Positions 16,027 through 24,773 are shown, numbered from the stretch's first letter. The stretch is DNA of 64,000 nt from Methanobacterium sp. UBA294 (GCA_002494495.1 DACB01000016.1:93593-157592); one strand, 5' to 3'. Notes: generated by a model from the letters alone, not told the origin. Translations and numbers: made by a program.

Positions 16027-17103
16027 ATGATGCATTTACCCGGTCTAAATCCAGAAAATATAGAAGAAATAAAAAACGCCTGTAGGAATCCCGAAGGAAC
16101 TTTTGAATTTGATTATTATACTGATGAATTATTTAAAGATTTTTCAACAACATATATACTCCTCGAAATACCTACTGGGTCTATTTTATTAAGATTAGAA
16201 AGAGATGAAGAGAATAATTTAATATTTATTCATTCATCTCCAGGTACTTATACTCGTATCGCTAAGGTGAATTTAAATGAGGTTATTGATTGTAAGGAAA
16301 TACACATTGTGCTTCGATGGCATCCTGAAGATATAATCTTAGATATTTTTGCAGACAATGGTAAACTACATTTGAAAGCTGAGGGAGATGTCTCAGATAG
16401 ACGGTTCATGGTGGATGAATCCGGAAATGTACAACAGTTTGGTATTGAGGGTATCCCAGTCAGAAATGTTAGATATCATTTAATGGGGGAAGTTATGTTA
16501 AGTCCTACTGCAATAGAAACATGGAATAGTACAATAGAAGCTTGTAAAACTCTTTTAAATCGTACCCCCTCAGATGATTATATATATGAATGTATTTGTT
16601 CAAATTTAGTAATTATTATGCTTATTACTGGTTTTGAGACCTATTGCAAAAGTCGATTCTTAGAATTGGAAGGTGAAGGTGTGAATCCAGATTTTAATAA
16701 ATTAGTTGCTAAATTTTTATCACAGGAAGAAAGAAAACGAAATGTAGACCAAGCGATTGTACTGGAAGCTTCTACAGAAGGAATATCACCAACAAAAAAA
16801 TTAGTAAATCAAAAAAGAATCGATTTCCAGAATTATGACAGATGTAAAAAAGCTTATAATAAAGGATATGGAATTAAATTTGGAGAACTAAATATTACTC
16901 ATTCACATTTAGAAGAGATTCAGAGATTAATAAGGTTTAGACACCGTTTAGTACATGTTTCGCCCTCTATAAGTATGTTAAATCAAGATAGAGTGCCTCC
17001 AGAAGAACCAATTTTTTCTAAAAAGGAATATTCATTAAGTGCTATTGAAATATTACAAACATTTATCCAGGAACTACATAATAGAAGTCTCCAGTTAAGA
17101 TGA
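16027..17103 (+). CDS. HEPN-domain protein with beta-rich N-terminal half, candidate defence effector
   Basis: The last ~190 residues are helical and carry RHRLVH, an R-x4-H motif (R305, H310) of the RH-x-hydrophobic-VH form found in many HEPN RNases. Residues ~25-160 are rich in beta strands (for example STTYILLEIPTGSILLRLER) and could form a sensor domain. It starts 13 bases after the EVE-nuclease stop; either of two adjacent ATG codons (16027, 16030) may be used, the second having the better spacing to AGGTTA. It converges with the integrase gene. Substrate and trigger are unknown. Confidence 0.7.
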   Translation: MMHLPGLNPENIEEIKNACRNPEGTFEFDYYTDELFKDFSTTYILLEIPTGSILLRLERDEENNLIFIHSSPGTYTRIAKVNLNEVIDCKEIHIVLRWHPEDIILDIFADNGKLHLKAEGDVSDRRFMVDESGNVQQFGIEGIPVRNVRYHLMGEVMLSPTAIETWNSTIEACKTLLNRTPSDDYIYECICSNLVIIMLITGFETYCKSRFLELEGEGVNPDFNKLVAKFLSQEERKRNVDQAIVLEASTEGISPTKKLVNQKRIDFQNYDRCKKAYNKGYGIKFGELNITHSHLEEIQRLIRFRHRLVHVSPSISMLNQDRVPPEEPIFSKKEYSLSAIEILQTFIQELHNRSLQLR

Positions 17104-17153
17104 TTTTAAGATACTGTTTAATTTATATTACTTGGGAATTGGTATTTAATAAA

Positions 17154-18509
17154 TTAATGATTACTATTTAATTGATTAGTAGATTTTTTAAGTCTTTTCA
17201 CTAATTCTGGATTATTTAAATCCGCATAATCCGATAATATTTCGATAGTTTCAACTAAATGTTGTTTCCAATTATCATCTTCGGTTTTTTGCTTATCCCT
17301 ATCTTCTTTTAATCTTAAGAATTCATTTTTCAGATCATTAAATTCAGATGTTTTTTCTTTTTCATATTCAGATAGGCGATTATTAACTAATTCTAATTCT
17401 TTTTCTTTCTCATCAAGTTTTTCTATTAATGAATCATAAGCTGGAGTTGTTAATACAGTAGTTTCAACATTTTCAATGCTCAGCTCATCCATTAATTCCA
17501 TATATTGATTTTTTAAAGTTGGAATATCTGCTAAAAAATAAGCCTCTGTAACCTTTTTAATCGAATGCCCTAACATCCAGTCGATTTTTGTTTGTGAAAG
17601 TTTATTTTTGTAAAGAACTGATGCAAAATATTTTCTTAATTTATGTGATGTAAAAAAGTGTTTTCCATTATAAGCTTTTCCAAATCCTGCCCTTTGATTT
17701 ATTCTTTGGAATATATAACTATAGCCGTTCTCTGAAATACGATTATTAGTATTATCTGCTACAAAAAGCGGTTCGTTTAAATTAGTAATGGATTTATTAT
17801 CCTTCTCACGAATTAATAAATAATCAGCTATAGAATTAATTGATTCTGGTGTTGAAAAAGTAATAATGTGTTTGGATGTTTTTATTTGTTGTATTCTCCA
17901 TGTACCAATGGGATTGTCGATATTTTTAATTTTTTTAGCTATTTTCGAAATATTAAAAATTTCATCTTCATCAACAGTTAGATAATCATTTAAAGCATCA
18001 AGATAATCTTTATAAGTTAAATGTCTTACTTCAGAAGCTCTAAAACCAGTTGAAAGTTGTAATAGTATTATTGCCCTATCTCGAGGCTTACATACTTTTA
18101 TTGCTTCTTTGATATGTTTCTTAGTGATAATTTCGTCCAGTGTATTTCGTTGATTTTTTCTATTTGAAGGTGTTTCAACTTTTGGAAGAGCTACTTCAAA
18201 GTGATTATAAAAAGCCTTTACTGTGGTAATAATATCTCCAATTAAACCATCAGACTTTCCTTTTTTCCTTTTATAATCGATAAAATCAAGCATATATGAT
18301 TTAATTTTCCTATCTCTGGGTAAAATATTTGGATTTTTTATTTCCCTTTCAGCTTCTTCTATCAATTGCTTAGGTCTTAAACCTACAAAATCACAATAAA
18401 ACTTTAATCTTCTAACATAAATCTTTTCAGTGGTTGGTTTTATGTTTTTTTGTCTAATAAAGTCTTTAAAGAGTTTATCTCTTTTAATATCGTAATCAGT
18501 AAGTTCCAT
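17154..18509 (-). CDS. Tyrosine recombinase / integrase with coiled-coil tail
   Basis: The catalytic set of tyrosine recombinases is complete: R157 (TGFRASEVRHL), K213 (TSKH), H289-x2-R292 (SHKLRKYFAS), H315 (LGHSIKKV) and nucleophile Y324 (EAYF). Residues ~8-110 are the SAM-like core-binding domain. Beyond the catalytic domain lies a charged ~100-residue tail (355-450), strongly coiled-coil in pattern, which makes the protein 451 residues rather than the usual 300-350. A TATA-like CTATTTATAT is centred about 26 bases before the ATG, so the message is probably leaderless. It marks the right end of the element. Confidence 0.92.
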   Translation of the reverse strand: MELTDYDIKRDKLFKDFIRQKNIKPTTEKIYVRRLKFYCDFVGLRPKQLIEEAEREIKNPNILPRDRKIKSYMLDFIDYKRKKGKSDGLIGDIITTVKAFYNHFEVALPKVETPSNRKNQRNTLDEIITKKHIKEAIKVCKPRDRAIILLQLSTGFRASEVRHLTYKDYLDALNDYLTVDEDEIFNISKIAKKIKNIDNPIGTWRIQQIKTSKHIITFSTPESINSIADYLLIREKDNKSITNLNEPLFVADNTNNRISENGYSYIFQRINQRAGFGKAYNGKHFFTSHKLRKYFASVLYKNKLSQTKIDWMLGHSIKKVTEAYFLADIPTLKNQYMELMDELSIENVETTVLTTPAYDSLIEKLDEKEKELELVNNRLSEYEKEKTSEFNDLKNEFLRLKEDRDKQKTEDDNWKQHLVETIEILSDYADLNNPELVKRLKKSTNQLNSNH

Positions 18510-18580
18510 ATTATATAGTAGAATTAGGAAATATAAATAGTTGGCATTTCTATGAAGAAATTATTATCATAAAATTGTAT

Positions 18581-18602
18581 AAATGCAAACTTTTTTGCAT
18601 TT
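18581..18602. promoter_or_regulatory. Inverted repeat upstream of integrase
   Basis: AAATGCAAA at 18581-18589 and TTTGCATTT at 18594-18602 are perfect complements around four bases. It lies about 70 bp upstream of the integrase start and could be an operator or an arm-type integrase binding site. Confidence 0.45.
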
Positions 18603-18743
18603 TCCTCCGAATTAAATTTCTATATATCTTCTTTATAATATCTATTAAAATAGAATATTAGTATACAATAATTAATAATTTACACTTGATTTTAAATTTA
18701 ATCCTATAATTTGTTTTAATATCGAATTAATATAGAGAATATG

Positions 18744-18756
18744 ATATCATTTAATT
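18744..18756. other. Candidate right attachment-site core (matches 6663-6675)
   Basis: atatcatttaatt occurs here and at 6663-6675 in the same orientation, bracketing the whole set of element genes including the integrase. The region is so AT-rich that a chance 13-bp match is possible, so this is only a candidate att pair. Confidence 0.3.
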
Positions 18757-18804
18757 AATAACCAAAAAATAAATTAAATCGTTTATAAATGTGGGGGTAG
18801 TAAT

Positions 18805-18969
18805 ATGGATATAAAAAAAATAAAAGATAAAAATACTTTTAAAGATCCGATAGTGCTTGAAATATCATTTGGGTCACTTATACCTGCTTTAATAAGTATA
18901 ATAGCAATAGTTCAAATATATGAAAATAACAGAAAAAATAATTTAATTCGTGAAAAATCAATCAAATAA
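18805..18969 (+). CDS. Small single-pass membrane protein
   Basis: A 54-residue frame with ATG 18805 six bases after a strong GGGGGT site. It has a polar, lysine-rich N-terminus, one hydrophobic helix (FGSLIPALISIIAIVQIY) and a basic tail, so it is likely a small membrane peptide. It lies just beyond the candidate att sequence. Size and build would suit a toxin-like or regulatory peptide, but nothing proves that. Confidence 0.6.
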   Translation: MDIKKIKDKNTFKDPIVLEISFGSLIPALISIIAIVQIYENNRKNNLIREKSIK

Positions 18970-18971
18970 TA

Positions 18972-19027
18972 GCACATTCAAAAAAAAAAGAAGTAGGAAA
19001 AAATATTTCATTTCTCCTTATCACTGA
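18972..19027 (-). terminator. Terminator of the DUF11 gene
   Basis: Downstream of the minus-strand DUF11 gene the transcript would run into ten consecutive T residues (forward A run near 18980-18989) after another T-rich stretch, typical of archaeal termination. Confidence 0.45.
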
Positions 19028-20707
19028 TTATGTTCTTTTGATTATTCCACCTATTACCAATAGCATTGCCAGGAATATTGGTAAGATTGGTGTGCCTGTA
19101 GCTTGCATTGGCACCGTTTCTGCATTTACTGGTTGTTGTTGTTCAGGGCTTCCTGCAGCCATTGGTTCTTCTGGATCTTTGATTTCCACAGTTGCTGATG
19201 CGGCGTTGTTGTTACTGTTAGGGTCAAAGGTATCTGATTTAACCACTGCGGTATTCACAAATGTTCCTGTGTTCATCATCAGAGTTAAAATGGTCAATTT
19301 TGCTGATTCCCCATTTAAAAGGCCACCAATTGTCCAGATGCCATTTTCTGGGTTGTATGATCCATGACTTACAACTGATGATTTATAAGAAAATCCAGAG
19401 GGCAGTTTCTCCAGAACTTTGACGTTTGTTGCATCATCAGGACCAGTGTTTGTTATGGTGATGTAAAAATTTACCACGTTTCCGACAGTAGCTGTTGATT
19501 TACTTGAGGTCTTATTTATACCCAGGTCTGCCGCTGGATTTGAAATGACTGTTACGCAGTCTGAGTTGTTTCCAGTTTCTTGGTCCCATTCACTACCAGA
19601 AATAACTGCTGTGTTTTTCAATTCTTTATTGCTTAAGGTTACCAAGGCGTTGATGGTTAAAATCACAGATTCCCCTACGGATAAGTTACCTATTGTCCAT
19701 ACTCCAGTTGTAGAATTATAAGCTACTCCAAGATCTGCACTCAGGAATTTAAGACCAGCGGGTAGTATGTCTTTCATCACCACTTCAGTAGCATTTTGAG
19801 GTCCGTTGTTGATGGCAGTAAACGTAAATGCAATGGTATCACCCAGGTTTGGATGGTTATTGTTCACCTCCTTAGTTATACCCAAATCGGCTCGAGCTAT
19901 ACCACAAACTGCTGCACAGGCTTCATTATTGTTTAAATTCAGATCATCCGAACCACCGCTAATACTTGCACAGTTAATTATCTGACCGGCTTGCTGTACT
20001 CGGGCCTCTATATTTAAGGTGACCTGAGCGTTCATGGGTAGGAAACCAACTTCCCAAAGTCCTGTTCCATTATTATAACTACCAAAAGAAGCTGTGGAAG
20101 ACACATACACTAATCCTGCTGGTAACAAATCCATGACCTTCACAGACCAGGCATAAATAGGTCCGTAGTTAGTGGCTGTTAGTGTGAAATTCACATTCTG
20201 ACCCACAAACTGAGAAGATTGATTAACTAGTTTGGTAATGGCCAAATCTGCATGTACTTTACCACAAACTGAAACACAGGCTTTGTTGTTACAGGGATTT
20301 GGGTCACACTGCGCACCATATATGCGTACTTTATTAGTCATTTGCCCCATGCTCTCTACATTTTTGGCTATGATATTTAGGGTTTCTGATTTACCATTAT
20401 TCAGGTTGCCAATAAACCATATACCTGTACTATTATCATAACTACCAACAGAGGCTGTGGAAGATACATATTCTAATCCGGAAGGCAAGGTATCTTTAAC
20501 CTTAACAAAATTAGCATCATTTGGTCCGTTGTTAGTGGCAGTGATGGTGAAATTCATATCATGCCCAACATATGGATGGGTTTCATTAACGGTTTTATTA
20601 ACAGACAGATCTGCAGACGAACATGCTGTAGAGACACCAGAAAATATAATTGCACAGAAAACTGCTAATATAATAAGGAATAATCTGTTTTCTGATTGCT
20701 TTTGCAC
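19028..20707 (-). CDS. Secreted/anchored surface protein with four DUF11 repeats
   Basis: An N-terminal signal peptide (LFLIILAVFCAIIFSGVSTA) is followed by four DUF11 beta-sandwich repeats of about 115 residues, each starting ADLxxxK and containing NGPxxA-x-VxVxDxLPxGL, then a Pro/Gln/Glu-rich linker and a C-terminal hydrophobic anchor ending in basic residues (IIKRT). Such proteins are adhesin-like surface components of Methanobacteriales. The first three repeats carry extra Cys pairs. The GTG at 20707 follows AAGGTGGTGA closely and is the preferred start; a TTG at 20737 is too close to its own ribosome site. Confidence 0.9.
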   Translation of the reverse strand: MQKQSENRLFLIILAVFCAIIFSGVSTACSSADLSVNKTVNETHPYVGHDMNFTITATNNGPNDANFVKVKDTLPSGLEYVSSTASVGSYDNSTGIWFIGNLNNGKSETLNIIAKNVESMGQMTNKVRIYGAQCDPNPCNNKACVSVCGKVHADLAITKLVNQSSQFVGQNVNFTLTATNYGPIYAWSVKVMDLLPAGLVYVSSTASFGSYNNGTGLWEVGFLPMNAQVTLNIEARVQQAGQIINCASISGGSDDLNLNNNEACAAVCGIARADLGITKEVNNNHPNLGDTIAFTFTAINNGPQNATEVVMKDILPAGLKFLSADLGVAYNSTTGVWTIGNLSVGESVILTINALVTLSNKELKNTAVISGSEWDQETGNNSDCVTVISNPAADLGINKTSSKSTATVGNVVNFYITITNTGPDDATNVKVLEKLPSGFSYKSSVVSHGSYNPENGIWTIGGLLNGESAKLTILTLMMNTGTFVNTAVVKSDTFDPNSNNNAASATVEIKDPEEPMAAGSPEQQQPVNAETVPMQATGTPILPIFLAMLLVIGGIIKRT

Positions 20708-21049
20708 TTTTTCACCACCTTGTACAGTTTTTATCAAATCACCTATCTTAAGAAATATCTACACATAATACTGTATTTGACAAATAGAATAGTATTTTTG
20801 AAATATGTGCTTGTGTTAATATGTATTAGTGTTTAGGTTCACAAATTAACCAAATAAATTCTGTTTTATTAACAAAAAAATCCTTTAAAGAATGATAAAA
20901 GTCAATAAATAGATTATAAGGTTTTAATCGATTATTAGCCTATAATACTATCTAATTTAGTTCAAAGTAAGGTATTATCCAGAAAAAAACTACATTATAG
21001 GGATAAAACTGTTTAAAATTTCAAGGGGAGACTTGCAAGCAAATTAACT
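20708..21049. other. Intergenic region upstream of the DUF11 gene
   Basis: About 340 bp of AT-rich DNA holding the 5' leader and promoter of the DUF11 gene on its left side and the 3' flank of the DedA gene on its right. I see no reading frame, RNA gene or clear TATA box. Confidence 0.4.
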
Positions 21050-21688
21050 TTAACTCTTATTGCAGTATTTCTTGTAAACAATATATCCTATTATGGCTAT
21101 GATTATTATGACCAGGCTTATCTCTTCAAGGTAGGATATCTCATTAGCAATGACTTGGTAGTAACTTCCGAACTGCCATCCCAGAAAACCAAGTATGAAC
21201 GCCCGTACTAGCATACCTAAAAACGTAATTATAATAAATTTCTTCAGGTCATACCTGATAAAACCTGAAAATACGTTTATTGCAATACTCGGAATCACTG
21301 GAAGGGCTCTAAATGTAAATAAAATAATCTTATCAGATCTGCCTTCCTGGAATTTATCCTGGACCTTCTCTATATATTCCCAGGAAACACCCAGATATTT
21401 GCCCCAGCGGTCTATAAGTTCTTTACCAAGGTAGTATGCTAAGCCATAAACGAGTACTGAACCCAGTGTAACTCCTAGGGATGCAGGCAGTACAACATTG
21501 ATGAAGAGCGAGAAAACCGTCTCCGGTGAAATTACAGCTCCCTTGAGTATAATGAAGCTTGTACCCAGGATTACCAGGGTTGAGGGTATGGGGGCTATGA
21601 TCTCTTCTATTATGCTTGCTAGGAAAACTCCTAATGGTCCGTAAACAAGTAAAACATTTTCCAAGTATAATATTATATCTTCAAACAA
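21050..21688 (-). CDS. DedA/VTT family membrane protein
   Basis: A 212-residue multi-pass protein with the DedA features EEIIAPIPST near the first re-entrant segment, the GxxxGSxxxYGLAYYLGK segment, and FRALPVIPSIAINVFSGF, in which the conserved Arg and Pro-rich turn occur. The family handles phospholipid scrambling or carrier-lipid recycling. The start is TTG 21688 behind a GGAG site. It diverges from mntP, with a short gap between them. Confidence 0.88.
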   Translation of the reverse strand: MFEDIILYLENVLLVYGPLGVFLASIIEEIIAPIPSTLVILGTSFIILKGAVISPETVFSLFINVVLPASLGVTLGSVLVYGLAYYLGKELIDRWGKYLGVSWEYIEKVQDKFQEGRSDKIILFTFRALPVIPSIAINVFSGFIRYDLKKFIIITFLGMLVRAFILGFLGWQFGSYYQVIANEISYLEEISLVIIIIAIIGYIVYKKYCNKS

Positions 21689-21766
21689 AGTTTATAACTC
21701 CATAAAAAAATTATATAATTATTTTATCAATTTTTGTATTCCATCATATAAAAAATAGGCTTTAAT

Positions 21767-22318
21767 ATGGATATTATCTCAATAATCTTCTTATCAATTG
21801 GACTGGCCATGGATGCCTTCAGTATCTCAATTACCCTGGGATTAAGCCAGAAAATGGATGTTAAACAGGCGTCCATCATCGCCATATTTTTTGGTGGATT
21901 CCAATTTATCATGCCCATTTTAGGATGGATATCAGGAATTCAGCTTCATTATATAGTTTCCACTTTCGCTCCCTGGTTTGCGTTCTTTTTACTAGTAGCT
22001 ATAGGTGGAAAGATGATATACGAGGCATTCTCAGCAGAAGAAAAATCATCATATAGCATTTCCCTTAAAGAAATCTTAATTTTATCGGTAGCCACAAGCA
22101 TCGATGCCTTTGCCGTGGGCGTAACCTTTGCCTTTTTAAATGTAGCAATACTTTTCCCTGTAATCATGATTGGTTTAATTACATTCATCCTCTCCTTTAT
22201 AGGAATTTATATCGGTAAAAACATAGGCCATCTATTTGAAAACAAGATGGAAATAGTTGGTGGATTAATTTTAATAATCCTGGGTTTTAAAATACTCTTA
22301 GAGAACATAGTAATATAG
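21767..22318 (+). CDS. mntP: MntP-type manganese efflux pump
   Basis: Six-helix, 183-residue transporter made of two three-helix repeats, each with a conserved acidic motif: D16 in LAMDAFSIS and D113 in ATSIDAFAVG. This is the MntP/YebN signature. It exports Mn2+ and related divalent ions. The stop is 7 bases before the truA ATG, so the two genes are probably co-transcribed. Confidence 0.88.
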   Translation: MDIISIIFLSIGLAMDAFSISITLGLSQKMDVKQASIIAIFFGGFQFIMPILGWISGIQLHYIVSTFAPWFAFFLLVAIGGKMIYEAFSAEEKSSYSISLKEILILSVATSIDAFAVGVTFAFLNVAILFPVIMIGLITFILSFIGIYIGKNIGHLFENKMEIVGGLILIILGFKILLENIVI

Positions 22319-22325
22319 GTGAAAT

Positions 22326-23138
22326 ATGAGAAGAGTGGCCTTGAAGATCGCATACCTGGGCACGGATTATCATGGTTTCCAGAGGCAACCTAACTTAACC
22401 ACTGTTGAAGGTGAAATCTTATCCGCTTTGGATGAGACAGGTGTGGTTGCCGATGTTAATAAGTGTGGTTTTGGCGTGGCAGGTAGAACTGATAGGGGAG
22501 TACACTCCCTGGGAAACGTGATCACCTTCCTGACTGAAGAGGAAGTTAGGATCAACCAGTTAAACAATGCCTTACCAAAGAGTATTAGGGTATTGGCCCA
22601 AGCGAAAGTACCTCTCCATTTTAAAGTTAGATACGCCCTGAACAGACATTATCGTTACTTACTGCCCCTTGTGCCGGGTGATGTATATCCTGATCTTAAT
22701 AAGATGGTTGGGGCTGCTGAGTTAATACAGGGCACCCATGATTTCACCAATTTTTCCAAAAAGAGTGATAGGAACCCAGTGCGGACCATAGATGTTGTTG
22801 AAGTCGCCAAAAGAGGGGATTTGATACAGGTGGACGTTTTGGGGGAAAGCTTCCTGTGGAACATGGTTAGAAAAATAGTATCTGTTCTTTTAACAGTAGG
22901 AAGGGGAGAGCTACCTGTAGATATCATAAATGAATTCTTCAAGCCTGAAATGGATTTATGCATCATGCCCATGACACCGGAAGGCCTGATCCTCATGAAA
23001 ATAAACTATTCAGGAATTAAATTTGATGAAGATCCCTACGCTGTTAAAACGTTCAAATCATTCCTTAAACATGAATACCTCACCAAGGAAGCCATCGCAT
23101 TATCTCAAAGGGAAATGATTGAGAACTTAAAAGACTAA
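22326..23138 (+). CDS. truA: tRNA pseudouridine(38-40) synthase TruA
   Basis: The catalytic aspartate is D56 in AGRTDRGVHSLG, the hallmark of TruA. N-terminal KIAYLGTDYHGFQRQP and the later FTNFSKKS and FLWNMVRKIV motifs are also intact. Length is 270 residues. It modifies the anticodon arm of tRNAs. Confidence 0.96.
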   Translation: MRRVALKIAYLGTDYHGFQRQPNLTTVEGEILSALDETGVVADVNKCGFGVAGRTDRGVHSLGNVITFLTEEEVRINQLNNALPKSIRVLAQAKVPLHFKVRYALNRHYRYLLPLVPGDVYPDLNKMVGAAELIQGTHDFTNFSKKSDRNPVRTIDVVEVAKRGDLIQVDVLGESFLWNMVRKIVSVLLTVGRGELPVDIINEFFKPEMDLCIMPMTPEGLILMKINYSGIKFDEDPYAVKTFKSFLKHEYLTKEAIALSQREMIENLKD

Positions 23139-23267
23139 CTTAGATCACTAATTTAGATCAAAATGAGGCATAGTTAATTTGCAATTTTTCTAGATAAATC
23201 TTAAATATTAGTTCGATAAACATAATTAATAATAAGCACCTTAATAGTATGCTTTGGAGGAAATTGT

Positions 23268-24668
23268 CTGTTATATAAAAATAACGTACAAAAAATATCA
23301 AATTCGCCTGCTTCAAAGAGTGAACCCTCACATAAAAACAGGGGGATCATCGTTGGATTTGATCCTGGTTTAACCGCTGGAATCGCTATACTGGACCTTA
23401 AGGGAAATATTCTTTCTGTTACAAGTTTTAAAGAGATATCAAGGGCGGAAATAATTTACCATATCATAAGATATGGGAAAACTGTTTTAATATCAACCGA
23501 TGTTTATCCACCTCCCAAGATGGTTAAAAAGTTAGCCACAGCACTCAATGCCAAGATACACCATCCTGATAGGGATATGTCCGTGGGATCCAAAATCGAA
23601 CTGGTGGAATCCTATTTGGACGAGAAATTCAACGTTGAGAGGTCTAACCTGGAGAGGTCTAAGGTTGTCTCATCAGAACTGGTACCACAGGATGCGCATC
23701 AACGTGACGCCCTGGCAGCTTCAATAAGGACATATAAGAGTTACCAGAAGAAACTGGAGTATATCGAGAGCCGCAGCCTGGAAGCAAACCTATCTTCTGA
23801 TGATGAGGAACTGGTTAAGAGGATGGTTATTGAGGGGAAGAATATAAGCAACGCCGTCCGGATGGTACAGGAAATGAAGGAAGGGGAATATGAAACGGAT
23901 ATTGCTGATGATGAAGAGGTGATGGACGAAACCCCCAACATTAATTCAGAAACAGTGACCAAACTCCGAAACCGAATTAAAATACAGGAAAACCAGATAA
24001 AAAACCTTAAAAATAGGAACAACACTCTGGATAGTAGGATGAAAGGTTATGAGATGGAAGTAGCTAAGCTAAAGGAGAAGATAGTTAAACTACAGTATGA
24101 GTACACCCAGAACATACTACTGGACAAGGAGTTACACTCAAAAACATCACTTATTAAGAAATTAGAGGATAAATATAACCAAGAAAAAGCCCTGAGAACA
24201 AAGTTAGAAGAAAATCTCCACTCGTTAGAGAACATTCAAAGGATTAAGCCCACTGAAAATGCCCTTCCAGTTAAGATAATCGAATCATTTACTAGGGATG
24301 GAATTGTGGCCGCTTGTGAATACTGGAAGATAAAGAAAGGCGATGTGGTGCTTCTGGAAAGCTCGGAAGGAGGCGGATCACAAACCGCTGCCCTGCTGAT
24401 AAAGATGGGTGTGAAGGCTGTTTTCATCAGGGATAAAATATCACACCAGGCCCAGGAAGAATTCGAAAGAAATATGGTTCCCCTTTTACAAGCTGATGGT
24501 ATGGAACTAAAGATGATCGACCAGTTTGCCATAGTAAACACCGAAAGAATGGAAGAAGAAATACACAGATGGAAGGAAAAAGTGGAAGACAAAAGGATTA
24601 AAGAGAGTAATCAGGAAATAATAAAGGTCTTTGATGAATATCGAGCTCGAAGAAAAAGATCAAACTGA
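23268..24668 (+). CDS. DUF460 protein, predicted RNase H-fold (RuvC/YqgF-like) nuclease with coiled coil
   Basis: An RNase H-like N-terminal domain is encoded upstream of the first ATG (23520): it reads GIIVGFDPGLTAGIAILD, with the metal-binding-type Asp, so the ATG is clearly internal. The only in-frame start with a ribosome site is CTG 23268, seven bases after GGAGG, giving 466 residues. A long coiled coil spans roughly residues 230-324, followed by a C-terminal domain (EGGGSQTAALLIKMGVKAVF). The family is widespread in archaea and of unknown role, probably nucleic acid related. Confidence 0.8.
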   Translation: MLYKNNVQKISNSPASKSEPSHKNRGIIVGFDPGLTAGIAILDLKGNILSVTSFKEISRAEIIYHIIRYGKTVLISTDVYPPPKMVKKLATALNAKIHHPDRDMSVGSKIELVESYLDEKFNVERSNLERSKVVSSELVPQDAHQRDALAASIRTYKSYQKKLEYIESRSLEANLSSDDEELVKRMVIEGKNISNAVRMVQEMKEGEYETDIADDEEVMDETPNINSETVTKLRNRIKIQENQIKNLKNRNNTLDSRMKGYEMEVAKLKEKIVKLQYEYTQNILLDKELHSKTSLIKKLEDKYNQEKALRTKLEENLHSLENIQRIKPTENALPVKIIESFTRDGIVAACEYWKIKKGDVVLLESSEGGGSQTAALLIKMGVKAVFIRDKISHQAQEEFERNMVPLLQADGMELKMIDQFAIVNTERMEEEIHRWKEKVEDKRIKESNQEIIKVFDEYRARRKRSN

Positions 24669-24702
24669 TTATTTGTCTAATATATTCATTTTATTATAAA
24701 TA

Positions 24703-24757
24703 TAGACCTTACAACAAATATGGACTTTTACTAAAATTGGACTTTTACTACAAAATA
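24703..24757. repeat. Degenerate 17-bp tandem repeat upstream of wecB
   Basis: tggacttttacta occurs at 24721 and 24738, with a weaker third unit (tagaccttacaa) from about 24703. It lies between the DUF460 stop and the wecB start, so it forms part of the wecB leader or promoter. Confidence 0.6.
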
Positions 24758-24773
24758 TAGGTAATTATTAAAC

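Larger units (their letters stand above)
18510..18804. other. Right-end intergenic region of the element
   Basis: This 295-bp gap contains the integrase promoter (TATA at about 18530-18540, minus strand), a perfect 9-bp inverted repeat AAATGCAAA/TTTGCATTT with a 4-bp loop (18581-18602), and a 13-bp sequence (18744-18756) identical to one at the left end. The rest is over 80% AT by eye and shows no reading frame. Confidence 0.55.

Noticed and set aside
23268..23520. Apparent frameshift or truncation of the DUF460 gene
   Set aside because: The RNase H-like N-terminus is in the same frame; only the start codon (CTG) is unusual.
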